From NCBI GenBank assembly GCA_017442465.1, contig JAFRZQ010000222.1:1-8168 (forward strand): a DNA stretch of 8,168 bases, read 5' to 3'. This DNA comes from Anaerotignum sp. (GTDB taxonomy: Bacteria; Bacillota; Clostridia; Lachnospirales; Anaerotignaceae). The notes beneath the pieces were generated by a model. That model was not told where the DNA came from. It did no database searches and was given only the letters and a program-made list of their open reading frames with translations. A program made the translations under genes and the position numbers. How positions within the stretch are numbered: the stretch's first letter is position 1; every line of letters begins with the position of its first letter. Shown piece by piece: positions 1 through 6,709 of the stretch.

Positions 1-1371
1 AGCGGTGAAAAGGAAAAGACCATTGCAGACAGAAAAGAAGCAGAAGAAAAACTTTCTCTGCTGAAACTGGAAGAAACACAGCTGACAGAGCAGTTGGATG
101 CGGCAGACAGGGAAATTGAAGGATTCAAAAAAGCCGAAGAAGATTCCCAGAAAGCCATGCAGTCTGCCACAGAACAGCTGGAAGCCTTCCAAAGCAGCCT
201 GAGTGGAGAAAAGGAAGAACGTGATGCTTTGATGGCGGAAATCACCCAGAAGAAGATCGACCTTTCCTCCGCGGGACAGAATGTTTACAGCATGGAAGAA
301 ACCATGCTGCGCCTGAAGGAAGAAGCGGCGGAACTGGAAAGAGAACAGAAGAAAGCAGCCGAACAGGCGGCCTTCTATGAAAGGAATACAGACCTCAGAC
401 TGGAACAACAGGAAGATCTGAAGCAGAAAGCAGAAGCACTTTCCGAACAGGCGGAAGCACTGCAGAACAGCCTGAATGATACAGCGGCAGAAAAGAGCCA
501 GACCACCGAAGCGGCAGCCAAAGCGGAAGCAGCGGCGGCGGAATGGAAGGAAACTGCCGGCAAACTGGAAAATGAACTCTTCCGTATTTCCTCCAGAAAG
601 GAAAAGCTGGAGGAAGATAAACAGCGTATCACCGACCAGATGTGGGAGGAATACGAAATGACCCTCCGCATGGCCCAGGAATATGCGGCAAACCTGCCCA
701 AGGACATGGAAAAACGCCCTGTACGAGAATGGAAAAATATGATCCGCGAACTGGGGGATGTGAATGTTGGCGCTATCGAGCAGTATAAGGAAGTCAAGGA
801 ACGCTTTGAATTCCTGACAGCTCAGCGGGCAGACATTCTGGATGCGGAAGAAAAACTCCAGAAAATTATCGAAGAACTTTCCGTTCTGATGGAAAAACAG
901 TTCCGGGAACAGTTCAAGCTGATTTCTGAAAACTTCTCTCAGGTGTTCCAGGAAATGTTCGGCGGCGGTAAGGCATATCTGAAACTGACGGATGCAGAAA
1001 ATGTGCTGGAATCTCCCATCGAGATCGTGGCACAGCCCCCCGGCAAGAACCTGCAGAATATGCAGCTCTTATCCGGTGGTGAGAGGGCATTGACGGCCAT
1101 TGCGATCCTGTTCTCTATCCTGAAGATGAAGCCTTCTCCCTTCTGTATCCTGGACGAAATCGAGGCAGCACTGGATGACGCAAATGTTACCCGCTATGCC
1201 CGTTATCTGAAGCAGTTTGCAGAGGAAACACAGTTCATCGTCATCACCCACAGAAAGGGCACCATGGAACACGCAGATGTGCTGTATGGTGTGACGATGC
1301 AGGAAAAAGGGATTTCCAAGCTGATTTCTGTTGACTTCTCTGAAGCGGAGAGGGCTGTGGAAACAGCATAA
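1..1371 (+). CDS. smc: Chromosome partition protein SMC, C-terminal part (5' end outside window)
   Basis: The reading frame is open from base 1 and stops with TAA at 1369-1371, so these are the last 456 residues of a protein of about 1,190. SMC forms the ATP-driven DNA-organising dimer that works with ScpA and ScpB on the nucleoid. Visible residues 1 to about 205 are Glu/Lys/Ala-rich heptad-like coiled coil, the arm returning from the hinge. The C-terminal ATPase head follows. It carries the ABC signature LLSGGERA (about 1063-1086), a Walker B segment FCILDEIEAALDDAN beginning at residue 381, with the catalytic Glu in DE, and the H-loop segment ITHRKGTME. The N-terminal Walker A half lies outside the window. 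No break is seen. ftsY follows after 24 nt, the common Firmicute order, so the two are probably co-transcribed. Confidence 0.96.
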   Translation, partial: SGEKEKTIADRKEAEEKLSLLKLEETQLTEQLDAADREIEGFKKAEEDSQKAMQSATEQLEAFQSSLSGEKEERDALMAEITQKKIDLSSAGQNVYSMEETMLRLKEEAAELEREQKKAAEQAAFYERNTDLRLEQQEDLKQKAEALSEQAEALQNSLNDTAAEKSQTTEAAAKAEAAAAEWKETAGKLENELFRISSRKEKLEEDKQRITDQMWEEYEMTLRMAQEYAANLPKDMEKRPVREWKNMIRELGDVNVGAIEQYKEVKERFEFLTAQRADILDAEEKLQKIIEELSVLMEKQFREQFKLISENFSQVFQEMFGGGKAYLKLTDAENVLESPIEIVAQPPGKNLQNMQLLSGGERALTAIAILFSILKMKPSPFCILDEIEAALDDANVTRYARYLKQFAEETQFIVITHRKGTMEHADVLYGVTMQEKGISKLISVDFSEAERAVETA

Positions 1372-1395
1372 ATATAAATTTTTGAGGTGAAAAAA

Positions 1396-2802
1396 ATGGG
1401 TTTATTTGATTTTTTCAAGAAAAAACCAGCAGAAGAAACACCTGTGGAAGAACAGCGTGAAGGCGTTGTGGAGATCGACGGCGTGGAAATAGAAACTGAT
1501 GTGGAAACAGAAGAGATTTCTGTAGAAGAACTGGAAGCAGAATCCGAAATCGAGATCGAGTTTGTGGATGAAGACGGCGAAGAACTGCTGACAGCAGAAG
1601 ATGCGGACGAAGCTGAGGCTATTCTGGAGGAACTGACAGATATGGCAGGTGAGATCCTTGCAGAAAAACCTCTGGCAGAGGATGAAGTAATCGTTTCCCT
1701 GGAAGACGGCGAAGTTTTTACAGCGGATAACGACGAAGATGCACTGGCTTTTGTAGAAGAACTGGCGGACGAAGTGGCAGAGGAATTGGAAGAAGAACTG
1801 CATCAGGAAGAAGAGCCTGCAACAGAAGAAACTTCCGAAGAAGTGCAGGAAGAAGCTCCTGAAGAAGAAGAAAAAACTGCAAAAGTTGGCTTCTTTGCAA
1901 AATTGAAAGCTGGTCTGGATAAGACAAGAAAGAATATCCTTGGCGGCGTAGACGGCGTTCTGGGGGCTTTCACAAAAATTGATGAAGACCTCTTCGAAGA
2001 ACTGGAAGAAGCCCTCATTATGGCTGACCTTGGCGTGCAGACGACCATGGATATTGTGGAAAACCTGCGTAAACGTGTAAAAAGAGAACATGCTACAGAT
2101 CCTTCTGTGATCAAGGATATGCTGATCGATGAGATCACAGCCATTCTGGAAGAAGGTGCAGAGGAAGCAGAAAGTCTGCCCAATCCTTCTGTTCTTTTGG
2201 TGATCGGCGTAAATGGTGTTGGTAAGACTACGACTATCGGTAAACTGGCACACAATTACAAAGAAGAAGGGAAATCCGTGATGCTGGCAGCGGCGGATAC
2301 CTTCCGTGCGGCAGCCATCGACCAGCTGGAGATCTGGGGGGAAAGAAACAACGTTCCTGTCATCAAACAGGAAGAAAATTCCGACCCTGCGGCAGTTGTA
2401 TTTGACGCGGTCCATGAAGCAAGAAAACAGAACGCAGACCTCTTGATCTGCGATACAGCAGGCCGTCTGCATAACAAGAAAAACCTGATGGAGGAACTGA
2501 AAAAGATCGCTCGTGTCATCGAGAGAGAATATCCCGCTGCCCATAAGGAAGTATATCTGGTGCTGGATGCAACCACAGGCCAGAATGCCCTGCAGCAGGC
2601 AAAACTGTTCAAGGAAGTGGCAGATATTACAGGTATCGTGCTGACAAAACTGGATGGTACAGCCAAGGGTGGTATTGTGGTTGCCATTAAGAGCGAACTG
2701 CAGATCCCTGTTCGCTACATCGGGGTGGGTGAAGGCATCCATGACCTGCAGAAATTCAATGCGGCGGAATTTGCCGGTGCATTGTTCGGCAAGGAGGCGT
2801 AA
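1396..2802 (+). CDS. ftsY: Signal recognition particle receptor FtsY with long acidic N-terminal domain
   Basis: FtsY is the membrane-associated GTPase that docks SRP-bound ribosomes at the translocon. I chose ATG 1396 over the in-frame GTG at 1387 because the Shine-Dalgarno GAGGTG (1384-1389) is then correctly spaced and the product begins MGLFDFFKKK, a typical FtsY membrane-binding start. The product is 468 aa. Residues 11-162 are a strongly acidic region containing two related units (about 54-88 and 98-131). Residue 163 onward is a normal-sized NG domain opening with a second amphipathic helix (VGFFAKLKAGL). GTPase motifs in order are GVNGVGKTT (271-279, Lys277), DTFRAAA (301-307), DTAGR (353-357), TKLDGTAKGG (417-426) and GVGEG near the end. 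Bacillus FtsY is much shorter at the N-terminus (about 329 aa). The gene lies between smc and the SUFU-domain gene and carries the latter's ribosome binding site in its last codons. Confidence 0.97.
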   Translation: MGLFDFFKKKPAEETPVEEQREGVVEIDGVEIETDVETEEISVEELEAESEIEIEFVDEDGEELLTAEDADEAEAILEELTDMAGEILAEKPLAEDEVIVSLEDGEVFTADNDEDALAFVEELADEVAEELEEELHQEEEPATEETSEEVQEEAPEEEEKTAKVGFFAKLKAGLDKTRKNILGGVDGVLGAFTKIDEDLFEELEEALIMADLGVQTTMDIVENLRKRVKREHATDPSVIKDMLIDEITAILEEGAEEAESLPNPSVLLVIGVNGVGKTTTIGKLAHNYKEEGKSVMLAAADTFRAAAIDQLEIWGERNNVPVIKQEENSDPAAVVFDAVHEARKQNADLLICDTAGRLHNKKNLMEELKKIARVIEREYPAAHKEVYLVLDATTGQNALQQAKLFKEVADITGIVLTKLDGTAKGGIVVAIKSELQIPVRYIGVGEGIHDLQKFNAAEFAGALFGKEA

Positions 2803-2805
2803 GGG

Positions 2806-3531
2806 ATGTCTGATGAGATCAAAAGCTCCGTATATGAATATGGCGAACCGGAACAGAGGACAGAACGCAGACCTGCCGCAGTAACGCCCTACGAAAGAGA
2901 GATCTGCGAGCACATGGAAGCTCTGTTTCCCAAACGTGAAACAAGGGTGTATCGTGAGGTTGATTCTGAATTCCTGCATGTAGATGTTTTCGTCATGAAA
3001 GCACCCACAAAGAAGGATTTCCATGTGATCTATACCACAGGCATGAGTGCACTGTCCATGAACCTGCCCGCAGAATTTCTGCCCCAGTATAAGGATCTGG
3101 AACGAGCAGAACTGCTGCTGTTCCTGCCTGCGGAATGGGACATTCTAACTGGCTATGAAACAGATAAGGATGTGCCTGAACACCTCTGGTGGCCTGTGAA
3201 GCTGACAAAATACCTGGCTCGTTTCCCCCATGAATTCAAAACATGGCTGGGATGGGGTCATACTCTGCCAAACTCTGCGGAATGTGTACCCTATGATGAC
3301 AGCACGAAACTCTGCGGTGCCATGCTGGGTGCCCTGCAGGAAAATATTAGCCTGTTCCATGCGGAGGATGGCACACAGATCAATATGTACTGCGTGATCC
3401 CTCTGTATAAAGAAGAAATGGAATATCAGAAAACAGCCGGTACGGAAGCACTGATGCAGAAACTGGCGGCACTGAATGGCTTCGGGATGATTGTATTCCC
3501 GGACCGTCCAAATGTATGTGAAACTGAATAA
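2806..3531 (+). CDS. Suppressor of fused (SUFU) domain protein
   Basis: The 241-aa soluble protein has no signal peptide or membrane segment. Residues from about 30 to 232 fit the bacterial suppressor-of-fused family. They include the HVDVFVMKAP strand region (58-67), an IYTTGMS segment (75-81), the LLLFLPAEWD segment (103-112), WWPVKLTKYLARFPHE (128-143), the WLGWGHTLPN turn (147-156), and a late acidic hydrophobic stretch with YCVIPLYKEEMEY (195-207). Bacterial members are widespread but have no settled biochemical role. Some occur as immunity proteins in polymorphic toxin loci, but no toxin gene is visible here. The start at 2806 is three bases after the ftsY stop, with AAGGAGG at 2791-2797 inside ftsY. 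Translation is therefore probably coupled to ftsY. The residue 1-29 leader is charged and probably disordered. A terminator follows 15 bases after the stop. Confidence 0.85.
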   Translation: MSDEIKSSVYEYGEPEQRTERRPAAVTPYEREICEHMEALFPKRETRVYREVDSEFLHVDVFVMKAPTKKDFHVIYTTGMSALSMNLPAEFLPQYKDLERAELLLFLPAEWDILTGYETDKDVPEHLWWPVKLTKYLARFPHEFKTWLGWGHTLPNSAECVPYDDSTKLCGAMLGALQENISLFHAEDGTQINMYCVIPLYKEEMEYQKTAGTEALMQKLAALNGFGMIVFPDRPNVCETE

Positions 3532-3545
3532 AAACAAACTTTCGG

Positions 3546-3577
3546 GGAAAGAGTGAAAACTCTTTCCTTATTTTTTT
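3546..3577 (+). terminator. Rho-independent terminator of the smc-ftsY-SUFU operon
   Basis: A perfect 9-bp stem, GGAAAGAGT (3546-3554) with ACTCTTTCC (3559-3567), is closed by a GAAA tetraloop and followed by a T-rich run to 3577. It begins 15 bases after the SUFU-gene stop codon, so it separates the housekeeping operon from the ECF sigma module. Confidence 0.93.
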
Positions 3578-3653
3578 GAAAAGAATAGAACCTTTCCACT
3601 CTTTTTTCTCTCTTATAAGCAGATGTACATCAAAAAAGAAAGGAGGACTGCCT

Positions 3654-4205
3654 ATGGAAGAAGCATTGGTCAGACGGCTGCAGGCAGGGGATGAAGAGGC
3701 TTTTGATGCGTTGTTTGCCCTCTATCGGATGCAGGCAGTGCGAACGGCAGCCTTGATTACCGGAGATGCTTCTCTGGCGGAGGATGTAGCACAGGAAGCC
3801 TTTGTACAATGCTTGTTACATATCAAAGAATTGCGGGCGCCGTCTTGTTTTCGGCCGTGGTTTTTCCGTACACTGACCCGCTGTGCGTGGAAATCCATGC
3901 GGGAAAAACTGCCGTCGGTGGACAGGAACAATGCTTTGGAGCAGGCGGCGGTATCGGAATCATACCCCAGTGAAAAAGCAGCAGCCTACGAAAAACTGTA
4001 TCGGGCACTGGATGGCCTTGGCAGAAAGCAGCGCACCACTGTCATCCTCTATTATTTCAATGACCTTTCCATCAAGGAAATCGCTCAGGTTACAGGTTCG
4101 TTGGAAGGTACGGTAAAAACAAGGCTATTCGCAGCCAGAAGACGGCTGAAACAGGTGTTGGAGGCTGACGAGCAGAAGGGGGAAGTTGTTTATGAGAGAA
4201 TTTGA
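3654..4205 (+). CDS. RNA polymerase sigma factor, ECF subfamily
   Basis: The start at ATG 3654 is fixed by AGGAGG (3641-3646) seven bases upstream. The frame extends further upstream to 3576, but that stretch lies in the preceding terminator and has no ribosome binding site. The product is 183 aa, normal for a two-domain ECF factor. Residues about 1-80 form sigma-2, with DEEAFDALFALYRMQAVRTA, the AEDVAQEAFVQ core-binding segment (42-52) and FRPWFFRTLTRCAWKS (67-81). Residues about 115-172 form sigma-4 with a helix-turn-helix: LYYFNDLSIKEIAQVTGS followed by EGTVKTRLFAARRRLK. No sigma-3 domain or C-terminal sensory extension is present. The next gene overlaps its 3' end by 14 bases and encodes a membrane protein, the usual partner arrangement for an anti-sigma factor. 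The regulon and inducing signal cannot be deduced. Confidence 0.92.
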   Translation: MEEALVRRLQAGDEEAFDALFALYRMQAVRTAALITGDASLAEDVAQEAFVQCLLHIKELRAPSCFRPWFFRTLTRCAWKSMREKLPSVDRNNALEQAAVSESYPSEKAAAYEKLYRALDGLGRKQRTTVILYYFNDLSIKEIAQVTGSLEGTVKTRLFAARRRLKQVLEADEQKGEVVYERI

Positions 4206-4929
4206 CAGACTGATGAAGCAGGCCTTGGAGAGAAAGGTACGGGACGTGAGACCTTCCGAACAGATGCTTGCAAATATCCGAAAAGAAACGGATGAGAAAA
4301 GAAAGGAGACTGGTTTTATGAAAATAAATATGAAGAAAATGGTAACAGCGGCAGCGGTGATCTGTGCATTGAGCGTAACATGCTATGCGGCAGGACAGTT
4401 GAGCAGTGTGGTTTCCCATAATGGGCCTGATATTGAAACTTTTGCAGAACTGGAAAAGGCAGAAAAGAAACTGGGATTTGATGCAAAATTTGTGGAAACC
4501 TTTGGAAATGGCATGACTTTCCAGAATGGCGGCACAGGGGAAACCTATGGTATGGACGAAGATGGCAATAAAACAGGTGAAAAATACAAAATGATGACGG
4601 TTTCCTACGCCGATGAAAAAGGGAATAAAGTTAGCCTAAATATCGATGGAGGCAGCCCTTATGCCGACGCAGGTGTGGAAGAAGCAGTGGGATACAGCAC
4701 AGAGACTTATAAATTTGTCCCCACTGATTATGAACTGACAGAGGAAGATAAGGAAAAAGAAGCAGCAGGAGAATGGGTGATTTCCTGTGGTTCTGAAGAA
4801 GTAGAAATGATGCAGATGGAATACTATGGCTGGAATGATAACGGGATTTATTATTCTCTGGTAGGCTTTGACTGTGGTTTCGGCGAAGAAGCTATGGCGC
4901 AGATGGCGGCAGAGATCATGGCGGAATAA
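4192..4929 (+). CDS. Single-pass membrane protein, probable anti-sigma factor for the upstream ECF sigma
   Basis: ATG 4192 is preceded by AAGGGGG (4176-4182) and overlaps the sigma gene by 14 bases, so the two are probably translationally coupled. The product is 245 aa. Residues 1-46 are charged and helical (MREFDRLMKQALERK, then PSEQMLANIRKE), consistent with a cytoplasmic sigma-binding segment, although no zinc-binding HxxxCxxC motif is present. Residues about 50-68 (MVTAAAVICALSVTCYAAG) form one membrane span with basic residues before it, predicting an outside C-terminus. The external domain of about 175 residues is acidic and ends YYGWNDNGIYYSLVGF plus an acidic helix. This layout resembles DUF4367-type domains of clostridial sigma-linked membrane proteins, a loose match made from memory. 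A second ATG at 4318 has its own ribosome binding site and would yield only the signal-peptide-like span plus the external domain. The anti-sigma role is inferred from context. Confidence 0.72.
   Translation: MREFDRLMKQALERKVRDVRPSEQMLANIRKETDEKRKETGFMKINMKKMVTAAAVICALSVTCYAAGQLSSVVSHNGPDIETFAELEKAEKKLGFDAKFVETFGNGMTFQNGGTGETYGMDEDGNKTGEKYKMMTVSYADEKGNKVSLNIDGGSPYADAGVEEAVGYSTETYKFVPTDYELTEEDKEKEAAGEWVISCGSEEVEMMQMEYYGWNDNGIYYSLVGFDCGFGEEAMAQMAAEIMAE
4302..4308 (+). promoter_or_regulatory. Internal ribosome binding site for a possible second start at ATG 4318
   Basis: AAAGGAG lies nine bases before the in-frame ATG at 4318 (codon 43 of the 4192 gene). Initiation there would give a 203-residue protein starting MKINMKKMVTAAAV, which reads like a signal peptide or signal anchor. 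It is a better Shine-Dalgarno match than the upstream AAGGGGG. The upstream start remains the main call because the 42 extra residues are charged and helical, as expected for a sigma-binding segment. Confidence 0.45.
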
Positions 4930-4938
4930 ATACGAAGA

Positions 4939-4972
4939 AGTGTCGGCTTTTGTCGGCACTTTTTCTTTTTTT
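4939..4972 (+). terminator. Rho-independent terminator of the ECF sigma/anti-sigma module
   Basis: A 9-bp stem, AGTGTCGGC (4939-4947) with GTCGGCACT (4952-4960), includes two G-T wobble pairs. It has a TTTT loop and is followed by a T-rich run to 4972. It begins ten bases after the stop codon. The wobble pairs arise because the two arms also form direct repeats of TGTCGGC. Confidence 0.88.
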
Positions 4973-4983
4973 ATGCAGGTAAA

Positions 4984-5016
4984 TCGACAGGTTTCGCTGT
5001 TCCTCCGTTCTATAAT
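4984..5016 (+). promoter_or_regulatory. Promoter of spoIIGA-sigE: long-spacer sigma-A type with Spo0A-box-like -35
   Basis: A perfect -10 box TATAAT (5011-5016) lies 20 bases before the spoIIGA start. At a normal 17-nt distance there is no -35 box. TCGACA (4984-4989, five of six to TTGACA) lies 21 nt away. The B. subtilis spoIIG promoter is known for a similarly over-long spacer and for activation by Spo0A bound next to the -35 region. Here the -35 is embedded in ATCGACA, whose reverse complement TGTCGAT matches the Spo0A box TGNCGAA at six of seven positions. The predicted transcript starts near 5021-5024, giving a very short leader. Spo0A control is inferred. Confidence 0.72.
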
Positions 5017-5036
5017 CATAAGCATGGAGGAATCGT

Positions 5037-5879
5037 ATGGAACAGACGCTTTACATAGATGTGGTTTTTCTGGTGACATGGGGGATGGACGCCTTTTTGC
5101 TTTGGGCGGCAGGAAAGATCGCCGGCTTTTCTGCGAAAAAATGGCGTGTTTTTTTGGGAGGATTCTTATCTGCACTGTTTTACTGCCTGCGGCTGTGTTT
5201 TTTCAGGGGAAATGGAGGATTTTTGTTTTCTCTGATGCTTCTGGGTGGTGGCCTTTTTATCGTTTATTATCCGAAACAGAGTCGAAACTGGCTGCGGCTT
5301 TTTGGTTCGGCTGTGGCAGCCTCTTTCCTGATGGGCGGTGGTGTGAATATGCTGTTTGCCATGACTGAGATGCAGCGGATATTTGGCCGGGGAATGGTCA
5401 TACAGAAAGCATATCCGTGGTGGCTATTGCCTTGGTCGGTGGGGGTGGCATATTTTCTGTTGAAAATGGCGGGAAGATGGATGGAAGCCAATATTCAGCG
5501 GAGAAAGGAATACTGTACAGCAAAAATTCTTTTTCAGGGAAAAGGGATCGAGGGAAGGATGCTCATTGACACAGGGAATGGTTTGCGGGAGCAGGGACGA
5601 GGCGTGGCAGTGGTGCAGATGTCGGCGTTGCTGCCGCTGTTTTCCCGAGAAGAGCAGGTACAAATCCTTTTGGGAAATGTGGCAGGGCTGGACTGGATGT
5701 CCTATACCAGCCTGGGCAACCCTGATGGCAGGCTTTACGGCATACGGGCGGAAAAACTGGTTTTATCCTTTGGGGAAAAGCACGTCGTACATAACAATAT
5801 TTTTGTGGGCATCAATATGGATGAATTTTCGGGGGCATACGAAGGACTGATACCCCCTTGCTTATTGGAGGAGGAATGA
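5037..5879 (+). CDS. spoIIGA: Sporulation sigma-E processing aspartic peptidase SpoIIGA
   Basis: SpoIIGA is the integral membrane protease that removes the pro-sequence of sigma-E in the mother cell after asymmetric division. The 280-aa product has five hydrophobic spans near residues 5-25, 36-55, 61-78, 86-109 and 126-145, matching the five-span N-terminal half of the family. A soluble C-terminal protease domain follows, with the catalytic motif LIDTGN and Asp178 as active-site residue. The segment after the motif (GLREQGRGVAVV) lacks the proline-rich continuation I would expect in many relatives, though the catalytic core is intact. ATG 5037 has GGAGG at 5026-5030 with six-base spacing. The stop at 5877-5879 is two bases before the chosen sigE start, so protease and substrate are co-expressed. 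Confidence 0.95.
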   Translation: MEQTLYIDVVFLVTWGMDAFLLWAAGKIAGFSAKKWRVFLGGFLSALFYCLRLCFFRGNGGFLFSLMLLGGGLFIVYYPKQSRNWLRLFGSAVAASFLMGGGVNMLFAMTEMQRIFGRGMVIQKAYPWWLLPWSVGVAYFLLKMAGRWMEANIQRRKEYCTAKILFQGKGIEGRMLIDTGNGLREQGRGVAVVQMSALLPLFSREEQVQILLGNVAGLDWMSYTSLGNPDGRLYGIRAEKLVLSFGEKHVVHNNIFVGINMDEFSGAYEGLIPPCLLEEE

Positions 5880-5881
5880 GG

Positions 5882-6616
5882 ATGAAAGAGTGGAAATATC
5901 TGCTGTTCCTGGCGAAATATCATGCAGAAAGAGTATTGAGGAAAATGATCAATAAGAAAGAAGGGGTGTTTTATATTGGGGGCAGTGATGTGTTCCCACC
6001 GCCGCTGAAGTCGGAGGAAGAGATGATTCTGCTGGAGCGGCTGGGCGGAGAGGATGACATGACAGCGAAATCTGTTCTGATCGAAAGGAACCTGCGACTG
6101 GTCGTTTACATTGCCAGAAAATTTGAAAATACGGGCATCAATGTGGAAGACCTGATCTCCATCGGTACCATTGGTCTCATAAAAGCCATCAATACCTTTA
6201 AGGTGGACAAAAAAATCAAACTGGCGACCTATGCATCCAGATGTATCGAAAATGAAATATTGATGTATTTGCGGCGAAACAGCAAAATAAAAGCAGAGGT
6301 TTCTATTGATGAACCCCTGAATGTGGACTGGGAGGGCAATGAATTGCTCCTTTCGGATATTCTTGGTACAGAAAGTGATATCATCACCAAAGGGATCGAG
6401 GAGGAAGTGGATAGGGAGCTTTTGAATAACGCCATGGAAAAACTCAGTGGCAGGGAACGGAAAATCGTGGAAATGCGGTTCGGTATCCTGCCGGAAACGG
6501 AGGAAAAGACCCAGAAGGAAGTGGCGGATATTTTAGGTATTTCTCAGTCCTATATTTCCCGACTGGAAAAGAAGATCATGCGCAGACTGAAAAAGGAAAT
6601 GAGTAAACTTATGTAA
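5882..6616 (+). CDS. sigE: RNA polymerase sporulation sigma factor sigma-E, pro-form
   Basis: This is the early mother-cell sigma factor, made as an inactive precursor and cleaved by SpoIIGA. The product is 244 aa, against about 239 for the Bacillus precursor. Residues 1 to about 30 are the amphipathic, basic/hydrophobic pro-sequence (MKEWKYLLFLAKYHAERVL). Alignment with the Bacillus site (VYY-IGG) puts cleavage near Phe30-Tyr31, just before the IGG of VFYIGGS. The mature part has the nearly invariant region-2 block IERNLRLVVYIARKFENTGI, then LISIGTIGLIKAINTF and KLATYASRCIENEILMYLRR. Region 4 follows with EEKTQKEVADILGISQSYISRLEKK. I chose ATG 5882 because AGGAGG (5869-5874) is seven bases upstream. 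ATG 5876, two codons earlier and overlapping the spoIIGA stop as ATGA, is possible but sits too close to that site. Confidence 0.97.
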   Translation: MKEWKYLLFLAKYHAERVLRKMINKKEGVFYIGGSDVFPPPLKSEEEMILLERLGGEDDMTAKSVLIERNLRLVVYIARKFENTGINVEDLISIGTIGLIKAINTFKVDKKIKLATYASRCIENEILMYLRRNSKIKAEVSIDEPLNVDWEGNELLLSDILGTESDIITKGIEEEVDRELLNNAMEKLSGRERKIVEMRFGILPETEEKTQKEVADILGISQSYISRLEKKIMRRLKKEMSKLM

Positions 6617-6639
6617 GCGGTTTGGCAATGCCAAACTGC
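6617..6639 (+). other. Hairpin directly after the sigE stop codon, with alternative pairing partner
   Basis: GCGGTTTGGC (6617-6626) pairs with GCCAAACTGC (6630-6639) over ten base pairs, including one G-T wobble, around an AAT loop, starting at the first base after TAA. No T-run follows, so it is not a terminator by itself. Its 3' part AAACTGC (6633-6639) is also a perfect inverted repeat of GCAGTTT (6642-6648) across two bases, so two mutually exclusive structures are possible. Confidence 0.7.
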
Positions 6640-6641
6640 GA

Positions 6642-6703
6642 GCAGTTTCTGTAAGAAAACAAAGCATTATTGGAATTGGTGAGTTGTTTTCTTACAGAAA
6701 TGC
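6642..6703. repeat. Large inverted repeat (15-bp perfect arms) downstream of sigE
   Basis: TTTCTGTAAGAAAAC (6646-6660) and GTTTTCTTACAGAAA (6686-6700) are perfect inverted copies around a 25-base loop. Three further pairs (GCA 6642-6644 with TGC 6701-6703) extend the stem past one bulged G at 6645. No T-run follows in either direction. It could be an RNA-stabilising 3' structure, part of a terminator region for convergent transcription, or a small palindromic repeat element. Only one copy is present in this window. Confidence 0.85.
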
Positions 6704-6709
6704 CATTTC

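Noticed and set aside
1402..3024. A 540-codon open frame on the minus strand opposite ftsY and the SUFU gene
   Set aside because: It is the mirror of GAA/GAG/AAA-rich coding on the + strand. The product is Phe/Cys/His/Gln-rich nonsense, it has no ribosome binding site, and ftsY is unmistakable on the other strand.
3593..3619. Possible sigma-A promoter for the ECF sigma gene (TTTCCA, 15 nt, TATAAG)
   Set aside because: The -35 box matches only four of six positions and the spacer is short. An ECF-like AGAACC at 3587-3592 has no matching -10 box. A promoter must exist between 3578 and 3640 if the terminator works, but I cannot place it.
3576..3653. N-terminal extension of the ECF sigma factor from 3576
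   Set aside because: The extension overlaps the upstream terminator and lacks a ribosome binding site, while ATG 3654 has AGGAGG at the right distance and a typical sigma-2 start.
4375..4392. Lipoprotein-type signal around Cys64 of the anti-sigma-like protein
   Set aside because: The residues before the Cys (LSVT) do not fit a lipobox, which needs a small residue such as Gly or Ala at -1 and usually Leu at -3.
4868..5368. A 166-codon + strand frame across the anti-sigma terminator and spoIIGA
   Set aside because: It crosses the terminator and promoter and lies out of frame with spoIIGA, whose membrane spans and DTGN motif are clear.
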